Positions 24,440 to 34,295 of a DNA stretch of 64,000 nt are shown here, piece after piece. Positions within the stretch are counted from its first letter, which is position 1. Each line of letters begins with the position of its first letter. The notes under the pieces are model-generated. The model saw only the letters and a program-made list of their open reading frames with translations, did not search any database and was not told where the DNA came from. Source of the stretch: Bacteroides ndongoniae (lineage in GTDB: Bacteria; Bacteroidota; Bacteroidia; Bacteroidales; Bacteroidaceae); assembly GCF_900108345.1 (NCBI RefSeq), contig NZ_FNVV01000014.1, forward strand, positions 868,001-932,000. Reading direction: 5' to 3'. The translations under genes were made by a program, and so were the position numbers.

Positions 24440-25753
24440 TTATTGTCCTGTATCTTTCTGATACTGAGTTACCTTTATCTTATAATCAATACAAGCATCT
24501 GTATATCTATTGCGGCTCTTCTGATATAGTCCCTGTGCATCAAGCAACTCGGACAATGAACATATCCCCGAATGATAATTGTTTGTCTGCATCCTCAGAT
24601 TCTCTTCCGATTCGCTGACAGCTGATTCTGCAAGTATAATCTGCTTATATGACTCAGTCAATAAATTCCAGCTCTGCTGCATTTTCAACTGTAACTTCTC
24701 CCCGCCATCCTGTTGCTGCTGTAGTGCCTTCTTTTCCTCTAACTTTGAACGCTTAAACTTATGGCTTCCTCCCCACCAATCAGAAATTGGTACACTGAGC
24801 GTAGCCATCATCACAAAATGATTGCGGCTTCTATCAAACATCCAATCTTCGTATGCATAAGTAACTCCTACTCCTACCGTAGGCAATTGTTGACCCAAAA
24901 CAATTTTTCGTTTCAACTCATGTACTTCCACATTCTTACCTAATAATTTATAAGCAGATAATGAAGGCAACATGGACTGATGATCCACTAAATATTCTGC
25001 GGGATTTTTTATCTCAACATCAATTTCAGGAACATCAATATATGATGCGGAATCGAGCGGAATGCCTATATACTGACACAAAGCCATTTTAGAAAGCTGC
25101 ATTCCATTCTCTACCTGCAACCGTGTACTCTGCAATTCATTCTGTTTTAGCTGTACAGTCAACAAATCGTTATGAGTTGTTATGCCTGTTTTTACAGCAA
25201 GGCTTACATCTTTATGCAAATTCTGTAACAGCGTATCAAGTATGGCTAATGTTTTTTCTGCTTCCTTCAAAGACACTATTTTCCCAAAGTATGTCTCTGT
25301 TTCCAGTTCCACTTTGTCGGCCGTCATATTAAGTTGTAAACGTGACGCCTCCAATGCCGTTTTAGCCAATTTATTAGAGTTTACAATCTGCCCTCCTGCA
25401 AAAATAGGTTGTATGGCAGATGCCGTTATCAAATTTCCTTCCTCCAAAACACCCACTTCCATTGGTGTCTCCAATCCTAAAGAGGGAATTGGCGGTATGA
25501 CACCTTCAATCAAATTATCATCGGCCTTATAAGAAACAGCCCCAGCCGTAATCTTAGGAAAATATTTTGTGAAAGCATCCTTTTGAGTCTGTTTGGCGGC
25601 AGCAACATCTATCCGGCCAGTTTGCATATCTACATTGTTCTTTAAAGCCATTCCCTTACATTCTTCCAATGTAAGAATGCGTTTCTCCTGTGCAATAACC
25701 TCTGATACTGTTCCAACAAACAATATGCTTAATATCAAGAATCTAATTTTCAT
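24440..25753 (-). CDS. TolC-family outer-membrane efflux protein
   Basis: The product (~437 aa) has a signal peptide (MKIRFLILSILFVGTVSEVIAQ) and two OEP repeats made of long coiled-coil helices and short barrel strands; LTLEECKGMALKNNVDMQ is the typical start of the first repeat. It forms the outer-membrane duct of a tripartite efflux pump. It is the last gene of the operon MFP-RND-TolC and starts 23 bp after the RND gene stop. Because the RND gene is broken upstream, its expression and use are doubtful unless another promoter reads it. Confidence 0.88.
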   Translation of the reverse strand: MKIRFLILSILFVGTVSEVIAQEKRILTLEECKGMALKNNVDMQTGRIDVAAAKQTQKDAFTKYFPKITAGAVSYKADDNLIEGVIPPIPSLGLETPMEVGVLEEGNLITASAIQPIFAGGQIVNSNKLAKTALEASRLQLNMTADKVELETETYFGKIVSLKEAEKTLAILDTLLQNLHKDVSLAVKTGITTHNDLLTVQLKQNELQSTRLQVENGMQLSKMALCQYIGIPLDSASYIDVPEIDVEIKNPAEYLVDHQSMLPSLSAYKLLGKNVEVHELKRKIVLGQQLPTVGVGVTYAYEDWMFDRSRNHFVMMATLSVPISDWWGGSHKFKRSKLEEKKALQQQQDGGEKLQLKMQQSWNLLTESYKQIILAESAVSESEENLRMQTNNYHSGICSLSELLDAQGLYQKSRNRYTDACIDYKIKVTQYQKDTGQ

Positions 25754-28700
25754 ATCCAACATAACATTTCATTATATTACTGGTTTTCAAACTGTAACAA
25801 TCTTTTTCTCTTTTCACTGCTTCCACTGAATATCATCCAGTAGCATACGGGGAGCACAGTCAACAGAAATATCATTGTAATCAGTGTTCCGAAAAATATC
25901 ACTGTCCCCATAGGCATCCAAAGTCCACTTCCTCCCAAAATCATAGGAATAACTCCCATAGAAGCAGCAGCCGATGTCAGAAAAATAGGGCGCATACGCC
26001 GAGATGCTGAATAATAAATGGCATCCTTCACACGCATTCCTGCCTTATCTCTTAATTCTTCAGCATAATCGACCATGATTATTCCATTACGTACAATAAT
26101 ACCCATAAGGCTCGTGATACCCAAAACACAAGTTACTCCAAAATCCAACCCCATAATTCTTAATCCGACAGCAGTACCAAACACACACAATCCCATACTG
26201 CCAAATATCAATAATGCTATGTTTATCCGATGGAAATGAGCTAACAGGATAAAAAATATCATAAAAGCAGCAATCTGCAGAGCAACCATGATAGTAGGCA
26301 TGTTATCCTGATTCTCTTCCAATTCACCACCATACTCAACATGAATTGTAGAAGGCAAATTCAAACCTTTAATCAACTTATCTACTTTTTCATTGACAGA
26401 TAAAGTATTGTATCCCCTACAGGGCTCACCAAGTATTGTAACTATATCCACCCCATTCCTACGTACAATCTGACCATCCTTCCAGATAGGAACAATATCT
26501 GCCACTTGCCTTAAGAGAACATTACTCATACCACCATAAGCCGGAATTTGCTCATTCATCAAGTCTACATTAGTTGACTTATCGGATTTGGTACTTTTCA
26601 CAACGATGGGGACATTATAATCTCCTTCCCACACATTTGCCAGAGGCAATCCACTACCATATCGCAATGCCAATGTCCCCTCCAATACCATGTTGCTGAT
26701 GCCCAAACGCGAAGCTTCGTCTTCCTTAAGCCTAACCTCTGTACAGGCAAGAGGTTCGTTACGGTCTGTACGTACATGTTGCATCTCAGGCATATTTTTC
26801 ATCAATGCAACTATCTGTTGTGCATAATATTTCAACGAATCTGGGTTTTCACCACTTAACCTTATCTCAATAGGATAAGTAGCCATACTATATATCAATT
26901 GCTTAAATTTAATAGTAGCCTCAGGAAAATAGTTTGTATATTTAGGAGCCAGTTCATCCAATATTTCGACAGTTTCTTTCACACCTTTGGTATTCACTAT
27001 GAATTGAGCGAAATTACTTCCTGGTATCTGAGGAGCATATGATGAATGGAATCGGGGAGAGTTACATCCCTTAAACGAAGTAACTGATACTACCCTCTCA
27101 TCTTTCCGAATGATACGTTCCAAACTGTCTGCCACCATAGCGGTTTTCTCGATTGAAGTGCCTGTCGGCATATAAATTTCCACAGCAAACTGATTACGAT
27201 CGGCTGTAGGCAACATACTCTGTGGTTGTCTGGCCAGCATAACACTTCCTATCACAACAGATATTATTCCGATAGCGACAACTGTTTTGGGATATGCAAA
27301 ACATAATGCAAGTACCTTATCATAAAATGACTGCAAAGTATCAAGAAATGAAAAATGTTTTTCAGTACCCTGCTTCTTCGCAATCGGCTTACGAATAAAA
27401 TAGAATTGCATGAAAGGTACCAAAAGCACCGCAACCAATAGTGATATTGCTAAAATCAAAGAGATAGCCCAAGGAAAGCTTAATAGAAAATCATGTACTA
27501 ATCCAACTGTTATCATCAGAAACGGAAAGAATGTAATGCTGATAGCAAGTGTAGCCGATAAAATTGATTTAAAGAAATGTATCGTACTCTCTATCGAAGC
27601 ATGCCAACGAGACATACCCTCGGACAAACGTTCCAAATAACTATCGATTATTACAATAGAATTATCTACAATCATTCCTAAAGTTACAATCAAGGCTGCC
27701 AATGTCACAGTATTCAGTTCCACACCAAACGCATGAAACAACCCAAGCGAGATAAATATGGTAATAGGTATTGTAGAAGCTGCGACCAAAGCCACTTTCA
27801 TAGGCAACAATAACATAACCACAATGACAACAGCCACGATAGCAATCAACAGTTCGCGCAAGAAATTCTGTACGCTATCATCCACAACTTCACTTTGGTC
27901 TGTTATTCTATAAATGCCAACATCCGATGGCAAAGTACTTTTATATGCATCCAATGTTCGATTTACCTCCTCACCCATTTTGACAATATTTTGCCCCTTC
28001 TTCATCTCTACACTAAGCAAAATACATTTTTTACCATTATTGGTTATGTAACTTTCAAATGGTGCATACTCTCTTTTTACATCAGCAATGTCTTTCAATC
28101 TTATATGGTTGCCCAAAGGATCAGTATAGACAATGAGTTGCTGAATATCATAAACTGTATTCAACGATTCTGCTACATAAATAGGTTGAGTATATGAATC
28201 ATCTTTTATTCTTCCTCCTGATGTTGTGAATCCTTTTGCAAACAATTTGGCTGCTATCATCTGGTCGTTAAGGTGCGCCCATAAGGCGGTGTAATAAATA
28301 TCTATTTAGCAATAGATTAGGGTAGAGTTCTATGAAAATAAGACCTACTGTCATCCGACTTATCCCAGAGGGAAACCCGAGGGGGAGTGTAGCATGTCGG
28401 AGAAGCCATAAGTCAGCCAACTGCCACGCTGCGACTGAATGGCAAGACAGAAAGACGGACATGAGGATGAAGCCTGAACTGGTTGAACAACAATCCAGTG
28501 GCACATACTAGGGCTGTGGCGGAAGGCAGTTACCAACGCCATATCGCATGTACCCCAGCAAGTGTTTAGGTTGTATGGGGCAAAGAACTGACTGCGACAC
28601 GTCTGCAATAAGCAGATTAACGGACGAACGTTGCATCCGACAGTCTGTCATGCTTGTTATTACACCCGCTAAATGGGGATTGCCTAAACCGAAACGCCGA

Positions 28701-28826
28701 AAGGCTATAGAAGTCGTTCTTGAATATTCGGCATGGCAACGGAGCTTCCGTAGTAGTCCGAGCAGGGTAATGCCCTGCACATGGCGAAGGGAAGCAGTTA
28801 TATAATCAATATAATCAAAGGAAAAT

Positions 28827-30644
28827 GTGAGAGACATTATGAGAAATCCAAAGAATGTATTGAACAACTTAGTGAAACACAGCAATGTATCGGGCTATAA
28901 GTTCGAACGGTTGTATCGTATTCTATTCAATGAACAGATGTTCTATACCGCCTACCAGCGAATCTATGCCAAACAGGGCAATATGACCGCTGGGACAGAC
29001 GGCAAGACAGTTGACGAAATGAGCATTCAGAGAATAGAAAATCTAATCTCCAAGCTTAGAGACGAAAGTTACAAACCCAACCCAGCCAAAAGGGTCTATA
29101 TCCCTAAGAAGAACGGAAAGAAACGCCCGTTGGGCATCCCGTCTTTTGAAGACAAGTTGGTGCAGGAAGTGGTACACATGATACTGGAAGCCATATACGA
29201 GGGAAGTTTTGAAAATACCTCACATGGATTCAGACCACGTAGGAGTTGCCAGACTGCATTAAACCAAATTCAAGATACGTTTCTCGGAACAAAATGGTTT
29301 ATAGAGGGGGACATAAAAGGCTTCTTCGACAACATAGACCATAACGTTCTGATTGGCATACTCGAAGAACGCATAGCGGACGAGAGGTTCATAAGGCTCA
29401 TCCGTAAATTTCTGAACGCTGGGTATATTGAAAATTGGAAATACAGACACACGTACAGTGGAACTCCGCAAGGCGGCATCATTAGTCCCATACTGGCTAA
29501 TATTTACCTTGACAAGTTCGACAAGTACATGGAGGAATACGCCCAATCTTTCAATAAAGGCGCAAGCAGAAGATTGGATAAGGATTACCGTCGGATTAAA
29601 GACCGTAAGAACAAGCTGGAAAAGAAACTGAAATCCGAAACCGATACAAAGGTACGGAAAGACCTTATTGATAAAATCAAAGGGTATTACCGACAGATGC
29701 AACAAATGCCTTGTGTCATGGAAATGGATGAAGAGTACAGACGGTTGAAATATGTCAGATACGCAGACGATTTCTTGATTGGGGTTGTCGGCAGCCATGA
29801 AGAATGTGGGCAAATCAAAGCGAATATCACACAATTCATGAAAGATAAGCTAAAACTTGAACTGTCGGCAGAGAAAACGCTTATAACCCAAGCACAAGAA
29901 AAAGCTAAATTTCTGGGATATGAAATAACCGTACGCAACTCCAAAGCCACCAAGAGAGATAAGAATGGAGTGCTCAAAAGAATGTTCAACCGCAAGGTTG
30001 TGCTTCTACTCCCGAGAGAGGTGGTCAAGAACAAGTTGATTGACTACAAAGCCATGAGGGTTATACAAACCAATGGCAAGGAGGATTGGAAGCCAAAGGC
30101 ACGCAGTTATATGATGAACTGCAAACCGGAGGATATTGTAGCCCAATTCAATAAGGAGATAAGAGGATTCTACAATTATTACTCGATAGCGAACAATGTA
30201 TCTACTCTTTGCAAAAGGTTCGGTTATATTATGGAATACAGTATGTACAAAAGCATCGCCAAAAAGCAAAGCAGCAGTGTACGGAAGATTAAAAAGAAAT
30301 ACTCGAAAGACAAAGACTTTGTAATCAGTTACACGGATGCAAAAGGGCAATGCAAATGCCGTGTGTTCTTTAATGAGGGTTTCAAGAGAAAAGACGCTCA
30401 ATGTGATGCTAAATGCGACATAATGCCAAACACCAATTTTCTGCCAGCCTCAAGTCTTGTTGAGAGACTAAAGGCGGAACAGTGCGAGGTATGCGGAGCG
30501 CATGGCAAAACGGTGATGCACCATGTTCGTGCCTTGAAAGACTTGACAGGCAAGAACGAATGGGAACGCATCATGCTCAAAATGCACCGTAAAACATTGG
30601 CAGTCTGTCCAGAATGTAATGCTAAAATACATGGCAATGTATAA
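28827..30644 (+). CDS. Group II intron reverse transcriptase / maturase with HNH endonuclease
   Basis: The 605-aa protein has RT domains with the catalytic YADD box (RYADDFLIG), the early motif GTDGKTV and the RPLGIPSFEDKLVQ block, and a long basic insertion before YADD. A maturase (domain X) region follows. At the C-terminus is an HNH/zinc-type endonuclease with CEVCG, MHHVRAL and CPECNAKIH. It would help the intron splice and retrohome. GTG at 28827 has a purine-rich AAAGGAAAA just upstream at good spacing; ATG at 28839 is an alternative start. No disruption is seen. Confidence 0.93.
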   Translation: MRDIMRNPKNVLNNLVKHSNVSGYKFERLYRILFNEQMFYTAYQRIYAKQGNMTAGTDGKTVDEMSIQRIENLISKLRDESYKPNPAKRVYIPKKNGKKRPLGIPSFEDKLVQEVVHMILEAIYEGSFENTSHGFRPRRSCQTALNQIQDTFLGTKWFIEGDIKGFFDNIDHNVLIGILEERIADERFIRLIRKFLNAGYIENWKYRHTYSGTPQGGIISPILANIYLDKFDKYMEEYAQSFNKGASRRLDKDYRRIKDRKNKLEKKLKSETDTKVRKDLIDKIKGYYRQMQQMPCVMEMDEEYRRLKYVRYADDFLIGVVGSHEECGQIKANITQFMKDKLKLELSAEKTLITQAQEKAKFLGYEITVRNSKATKRDKNGVLKRMFNRKVVLLLPREVVKNKLIDYKAMRVIQTNGKEDWKPKARSYMMNCKPEDIVAQFNKEIRGFYNYYSIANNVSTLCKRFGYIMEYSMYKSIAKKQSSSVRKIKKKYSKDKDFVISYTDAKGQCKCRVFFNEGFKRKDAQCDAKCDIMPNTNFLPASSLVERLKAEQCEVCGAHGKTVMHHVRALKDLTGKNEWERIMLKMHRKTLAVCPECNAKIHGNV

Positions 30645-30666
30645 CACTAAGTTGAATTATAACGGA

Positions 30667-30761
30667 GAGCCGTGTACATGGAGACATGTAAGCACGGTTC
30701 GGGGGCAGGCTCTCGGAAACCTACCGCAGAAATGCGGCAAGGCGCCGAGTGCCGAGCCTAC
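30667..30761 (+). ncRNA. Group II intron domains V and VI
   Basis: Domain V occupies 30667-30700 with paired arms GAGCCGTG / GCACGGTTC and an inner CATG / CATG stem capped by GAGA. Domain VI follows from about 30703 and contains the branch-point helix, with CCGCA / TGCGG and GGCTC / GAGCC pairings, ending at the 3' splice site. Confidence 0.8.
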
Positions 30762-31399
30762 GACATATTTGGCCAACTTATCCTGATTAAGTACCACCGA
30801 GATCTGTTCTTTCTGCATACCATATACAGTCATACGGCCTACACTTTTCACTTTACGCAATCTGTCTTGCAAATCATCCATATAGTCTTTCAGCTCACGA
30901 TAAGTTTTATCCTGACTTTCCATGGTTATTAGCAAAGCAGAAGTATCTCCAAAGTCATCTAATACTTGAATTGCTAAAACATTAGCAGGAAGTTGTGATT
31001 TAAAGCCTGATATGCCATGCTTAAATTTGCTCCAGAATTCATCCTTATTATTCACCTCATCATTGAGTTCCACCTGAATATATGTTATGCCATCCCGGTT
31101 AGTCGAAAAACTCTTTTCCTTTTTTACTTCTTTATAACTGAAAATATAATTTTCAAGGGGCTTCGTCACCTGTTCTACCATTTCCTCTGAGGTATTGCCT
31201 GGTGCTACTGCCACAACTAAGCCCTGACGGACAGTAAAATCAGGAAATTCATTCTTCCGCATTTCAGGAAGGCTGTATATACCTAATGCAACTAAACAAC
31301 ATACTACCAGAATTATAATCTGACGGTAGTGCATGGCCCATTCTACTGCATTTCTTTTTTTTCGTTTCATCTTTGTGAGAGTTTTTATTCCATAAATTC

Positions 31400-32425
31400 T
31401 TATAATGATATAACAGTACCTTCACACACCTTATGTTGACCGGATACTACTATTTCATCACCAGTTTGTAGCCCAGATTCAATCACAATACCATCAGCGA
31501 TATATTTTCCACAAGTCACAAATCTTTTTATTGCCATACCATTCTGGTTTACCCATACAAAAGTTTTATTGTGCTCATCTATTTGAATAACGTTGGCTGG
31601 AAGTACAATGGCTGTTTTACATTTTTCGCCCATCACAAAAACATCCGTCACCATTCCGGGCAAAAGCTGATTATTTATATTTTCTACCATTATTTTTACT
31701 TCATACGAACGGGACAAAGAATTTGCTACAATTCCTTTCTCGACAACATAACCTTCAAAACACATATCATCTGCAGCAGAAATAATGACTGTCGCCTTGT
31801 TACCTATCTGTATATCGTTAATATCACTTTCCGGTACAAACACCTTTATTTTAACTTGCTGCATAGACACTAATTCTGCAACCGGCACTCCCGGAGCTAC
31901 ATTTTGTCCTATTTCCACTTTTTTATCTGCAATAACTCCACTAAATGGAGCTTTAAGGAAACAGTCATTTAATTTTTTCTCAGCCATTTCTTCCATTGCT
32001 TGTGCCTGCTGAAGTTTGCTTTGTACATCTACCCATTTTATTTCGGGCAAACTATTCTCTTCATACAGAACCTTTAGCCTATTATAAGCATCTTGTGCCT
32101 GACATAAAGAAGCTTTTGCCACATTATAGCTACTCTTAAAGGTTGTTGTATCTATAGAAGCTATAATTTGTCCTTTTACTACACGATCGCCAGTTTTCAC
32201 ATATATCCTGTCTATTGTACCCAATACGGAGAAACTTAAAGAAGTTCCATTTGATTCTTCAACCGTACCCGAATACCTCTTATCCATAGATAATGGAATG
32301 CTTGTTACTTGCATAAAATTCACCTTCGTAACCTTTCTATTAACAGCCTGATTAGCTGAGTTTTCCTGGCACCCTATTAAAAACATCGGTATAGCCAGGA
32401 ATGGTACTAAACACATTTTCTTCAT
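31400..32425 (-). CDS. RND efflux periplasmic adaptor (membrane fusion) lipoprotein
   Basis: The 341-aa protein has a lipoprotein signal (FLAIPMFLIGC, Cys about residue 19). A split lipoyl/barrel-sandwich domain follows (IDRIYVKTGDRVVKGQIIASIDTT and later LKAPFSGVIADKKVEIGQ), separated by a helical hairpin, then a beta-barrel domain and a membrane-proximal domain. It links the inner-membrane RND pump to TolC. It is the first gene of the operon and starts 187 bp from a divergent AraC regulator, which probably controls it. Confidence 0.9.
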   Translation of the reverse strand: MKKMCLVPFLAIPMFLIGCQENSANQAVNRKVTKVNFMQVTSIPLSMDKRYSGTVEESNGTSLSFSVLGTIDRIYVKTGDRVVKGQIIASIDTTTFKSSYNVAKASLCQAQDAYNRLKVLYEENSLPEIKWVDVQSKLQQAQAMEEMAEKKLNDCFLKAPFSGVIADKKVEIGQNVAPGVPVAELVSMQQVKIKVFVPESDINDIQIGNKATVIISAADDMCFEGYVVEKGIVANSLSRSYEVKIMVENINNQLLPGMVTDVFVMGEKCKTAIVLPANVIQIDEHNKTFVWVNQNGMAIKRFVTCGKYIADGIVIESGLQTGDEIVVSGQHKVCEGTVISL

Positions 32426-32612
32426 CTTCGATATTCATTATTTTTAATTAATACTCAGATTAATAGTCCTATCCATATTTTTTCGTCTGCAAATATCGGA
32501 TATAAGAAATCATAGAAAAAGGTCATATTAAAGATAGAATTGTCCCTATTAATCAACAAAGTTGCATAATAGGAATTTATAAAATACATTTGTTTCAAAA
32601 AAACGAGTAAAG

Positions 32613-33494
32613 ATGAAAAAGATAGAGTCTATATCAATTCAGCAGCTTGATAATAAAAAGCTTGCCCAAAACAGATTAAAATCTGACATATTGTTATCTG
32701 CTAACCTTGGTTTTGACGATACGCTATTCAAACATCCAAGCCGAATGGATGCATTCGCTGCCATTTTTTGTGTCAGTGGTAAGGCAGAAGTTCAGATAAA
32801 CCTAAAGAAATATGTTCTAAAAAGCGGAACTTTAGCCCTTCATGTTCCTGAAAACATTATTCAGATCAATTCTTGTGAAAATCTGATTGTATATCCATTT
32901 ATTATATCATCAGAATTCATACAAAAGATACATTTTGAAACCAAAGATCTGATGAACCTGTATATGGCAGCCAAAACTTCGCCTGTATTAGACTTACAAT
33001 ATGAAGATATTCATATATTAGAAAAGTACTATTATTTAATGGAGAGCATACTGCAATCGGAAACAACCTACAAAGACCGTATGACTATCGGGGTAACAAG
33101 TTCTTTTTTATATAAGATATATGATATACTTATCAAGAAACTAAAAGAAAAGGAGTACACAAGAAAAATACCCGAACGATGTGAAATTGTATTTGAAGAT
33201 TTTATTAAAGAACTCAATCTATTTAATGGCACCAAACACTCTTTGTCATTCTTTGCACAAAGACTAAACCTTACCCCAAACTATCTTTCGTGTAGAGTAA
33301 AAGAATACAGTGGCAGAACTGCAACAGAATGGATTGAAGAATCTGTAATCCTTGAAGCCAAAACGATGTTAAAACATACCAACCTAACCATTCAGGAAAT
33401 CGCCTATAAATTAAACTTTCCAACACAAACGTTTTTCGGCAAATACTTCAAACGTATAACTGGCATTTCACCGAAACAATATCGCATGTCTTAA
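32613..33494 (+). CDS. AraC-family transcription regulator
   Basis: The 293-aa protein has an N-terminal cupin-like ligand-binding region (DAFAAIFCVSGKAEVQINL...) and a C-terminal AraC double helix-turn-helix (about 195-293) with LSFFAQRLNLTPNYLSC and LTIQEIAYKLNFPTQTFFGKYFKR ITGISPKQYR-type segments. It is divergent from the efflux operon, which is the standard layout for a local activator. With the pump gene now broken, it may control a dead operon or act elsewhere. Confidence 0.88.
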   Translation: MKKIESISIQQLDNKKLAQNRLKSDILLSANLGFDDTLFKHPSRMDAFAAIFCVSGKAEVQINLKKYVLKSGTLALHVPENIIQINSCENLIVYPFIISSEFIQKIHFETKDLMNLYMAAKTSPVLDLQYEDIHILEKYYYLMESILQSETTYKDRMTIGVTSSFLYKIYDILIKKLKEKEYTRKIPERCEIVFEDFIKELNLFNGTKHSLSFFAQRLNLTPNYLSCRVKEYSGRTATEWIEESVILEAKTMLKHTNLTIQEIAYKLNFPTQTFFGKYFKRITGISPKQYRMS

Positions 33495-33637
33495 AGAATA
33501 TAACCGACTAAACTGTTATACTATAACTTGAGGAAATAATATACTGATCAAGAAACACACCACTTTTTACCAAAGCAACCTTTTTACTTTCCAACCACTT
33601 AACACTAGTTCTGCTAAAGAAATAACTACTTCCTCAA

Positions 33638-33673
33638 TAAAAAAAGCCGCTGAGAAATCAGCGACTTTTTTTA
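33638..33673. terminator. Bidirectional terminator between araC-type gene and ssrA
   Basis: GCCGCTGA (33646-33653) pairs with TCAGCGAC (33658-33665). It has an A-run on the left and a T-run on the right, so it can stop transcripts from both directions, including the ssrA transcript on the minus strand. Confidence 0.85.
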
Positions 33674-33679
33674 TTCATG

Positions 33680-34075
33680 TGGAGCTGGAGGGAATCGAAC
33701 CCTCGTCCAAACGAGGAAATCATAAGCTTTCTACATGCTTATCTTTGCCTAAATTTTCGTGCAACGGCAGAACCAAAGCCATCAACCGCTGCCTTATCCT
33801 CTAAAACTTCATTTACAGTGCGAGGCCACCGCAAACTATCCCCGATGTAGCTGCACCACTTGACCGGAATGCTTCGGAGCAACAGCTTCCGAGTGATGTC
33901 CCGTCCCAGTACCTTGTACCGGGATTAAGCTTCAATCTACTGTACTTCGATTAAGCAGCGAGAGCGTAATTGTTTTCGCCAGATAAAATTTTGAAGACTG
34001 AGATTTAAGTGCCAATCGACGACGCACTGCATGCTTACTTACCATTTCTGCCCGCTGTCAAATCCAGTCAACCCC
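33680..34075 (-). ncRNA. ssrA: Transfer-messenger RNA (tmRNA)
   Basis: The tRNA-like ends are visible on the minus strand. The 5' end GGGGTTG pairs with the 3' CAGCTCC (acceptor stem), followed by discriminator A; the 3' T-arm reads GAGGGTTCGATTCCCTC. The CCA end is not encoded in full. The tag reading frame lies at 33951-33980 and codes GENNYALAA followed by TAA, the tag known for Bacteroidales. tmRNA with SmpB rescues stalled ribosomes and marks the peptide for proteolysis. Confidence 0.95.
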
Positions 34076-34108
34076 ATGACTTTTTCATGCTTTTCAGCGT
34101 TCGAACGG

Positions 34109-34116
34109 CAAAGATA
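34109..34116 (-). promoter_or_regulatory. -7 element of ssrA
   Basis: TATCTTTG on the minus strand matches TAnnTTTG, 33 bp before the mature 5' end of tmRNA at 34075, which leaves a short leader to be trimmed. Confidence 0.55.
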
Positions 34117-34243
34117 GGAATAATTTTCGAAAAGCCATACATCTTTCACCTATTTAGCAGGAAAAAACTGTAACCTTACCTTCTATTGAATAATAAGAGA
34201 CACAAAATGTATATTTTTACCACTTTCAGACCGATCTATCCAC

Positions 34244-34251
34244 TATTTTTG
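34244..34251 (+). promoter_or_regulatory. -7 element for the GH3 gene
   Basis: TATTTTTG fits TAnnTTTG and lies 44 bp before the ATG at 34296. Confidence 0.5.
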
Positions 34252-34295
34252 CAGTGCTTTTATTTATTAACTAACCTTAAAACAGAAAAAGGACC

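Larger units (their letters stand above)
28273..30761 (+). mobile_element. Group II intron with a complete maturase
   Basis: The element begins GTGCG, the group II 5' splice consensus, and ends ...GAGCCTAC, giving the usual AC 3' end. A 34-nt domain V (30667-30700) starts GAGCCGTG and ends GCACGGTTC with a GAGA loop. It is followed by a domain VI stem closed by GGCTC / GAGCC. The length is 2489 bp. The 3' end is placed at 30761 because this restores the RND reading frame exactly; moving it by three bases also keeps frame. All parts seem intact, so the intron may be active. Confidence 0.88.
25777..31370 (-). pseudogene. RND efflux permease gene interrupted by an antisense group II intron
   Basis: The N-terminal part (31370 to 30762, 203 codons) begins with MKRKKRNAVEWAMHYRQIIILVV and ends at KLAKYV. 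The C-terminal part (28272 to 25777) resumes with LNDQMIAAKLFAKGF, exactly the continuation expected of an AcrB/MexB-type pump. Joined after removal of the intron they give one open frame of 1034 aa, the usual RND size. Typical segments include the helix-4 region LAALIVTLGMIVDNSIVIID and the C-terminal GIIVRNGIIMVDYAEE. The intron lies on the opposite strand, so its RNA cannot be spliced from the pump mRNA; the insertion should abolish the pump. Confidence 0.9.

Noticed and set aside
33680..34075. Genomic island integrated at ssrA with att sites
   Set aside because: No integrase gene and no second copy of the ssrA 3' end near 20.5 kb, so only composition and disruption support an island.
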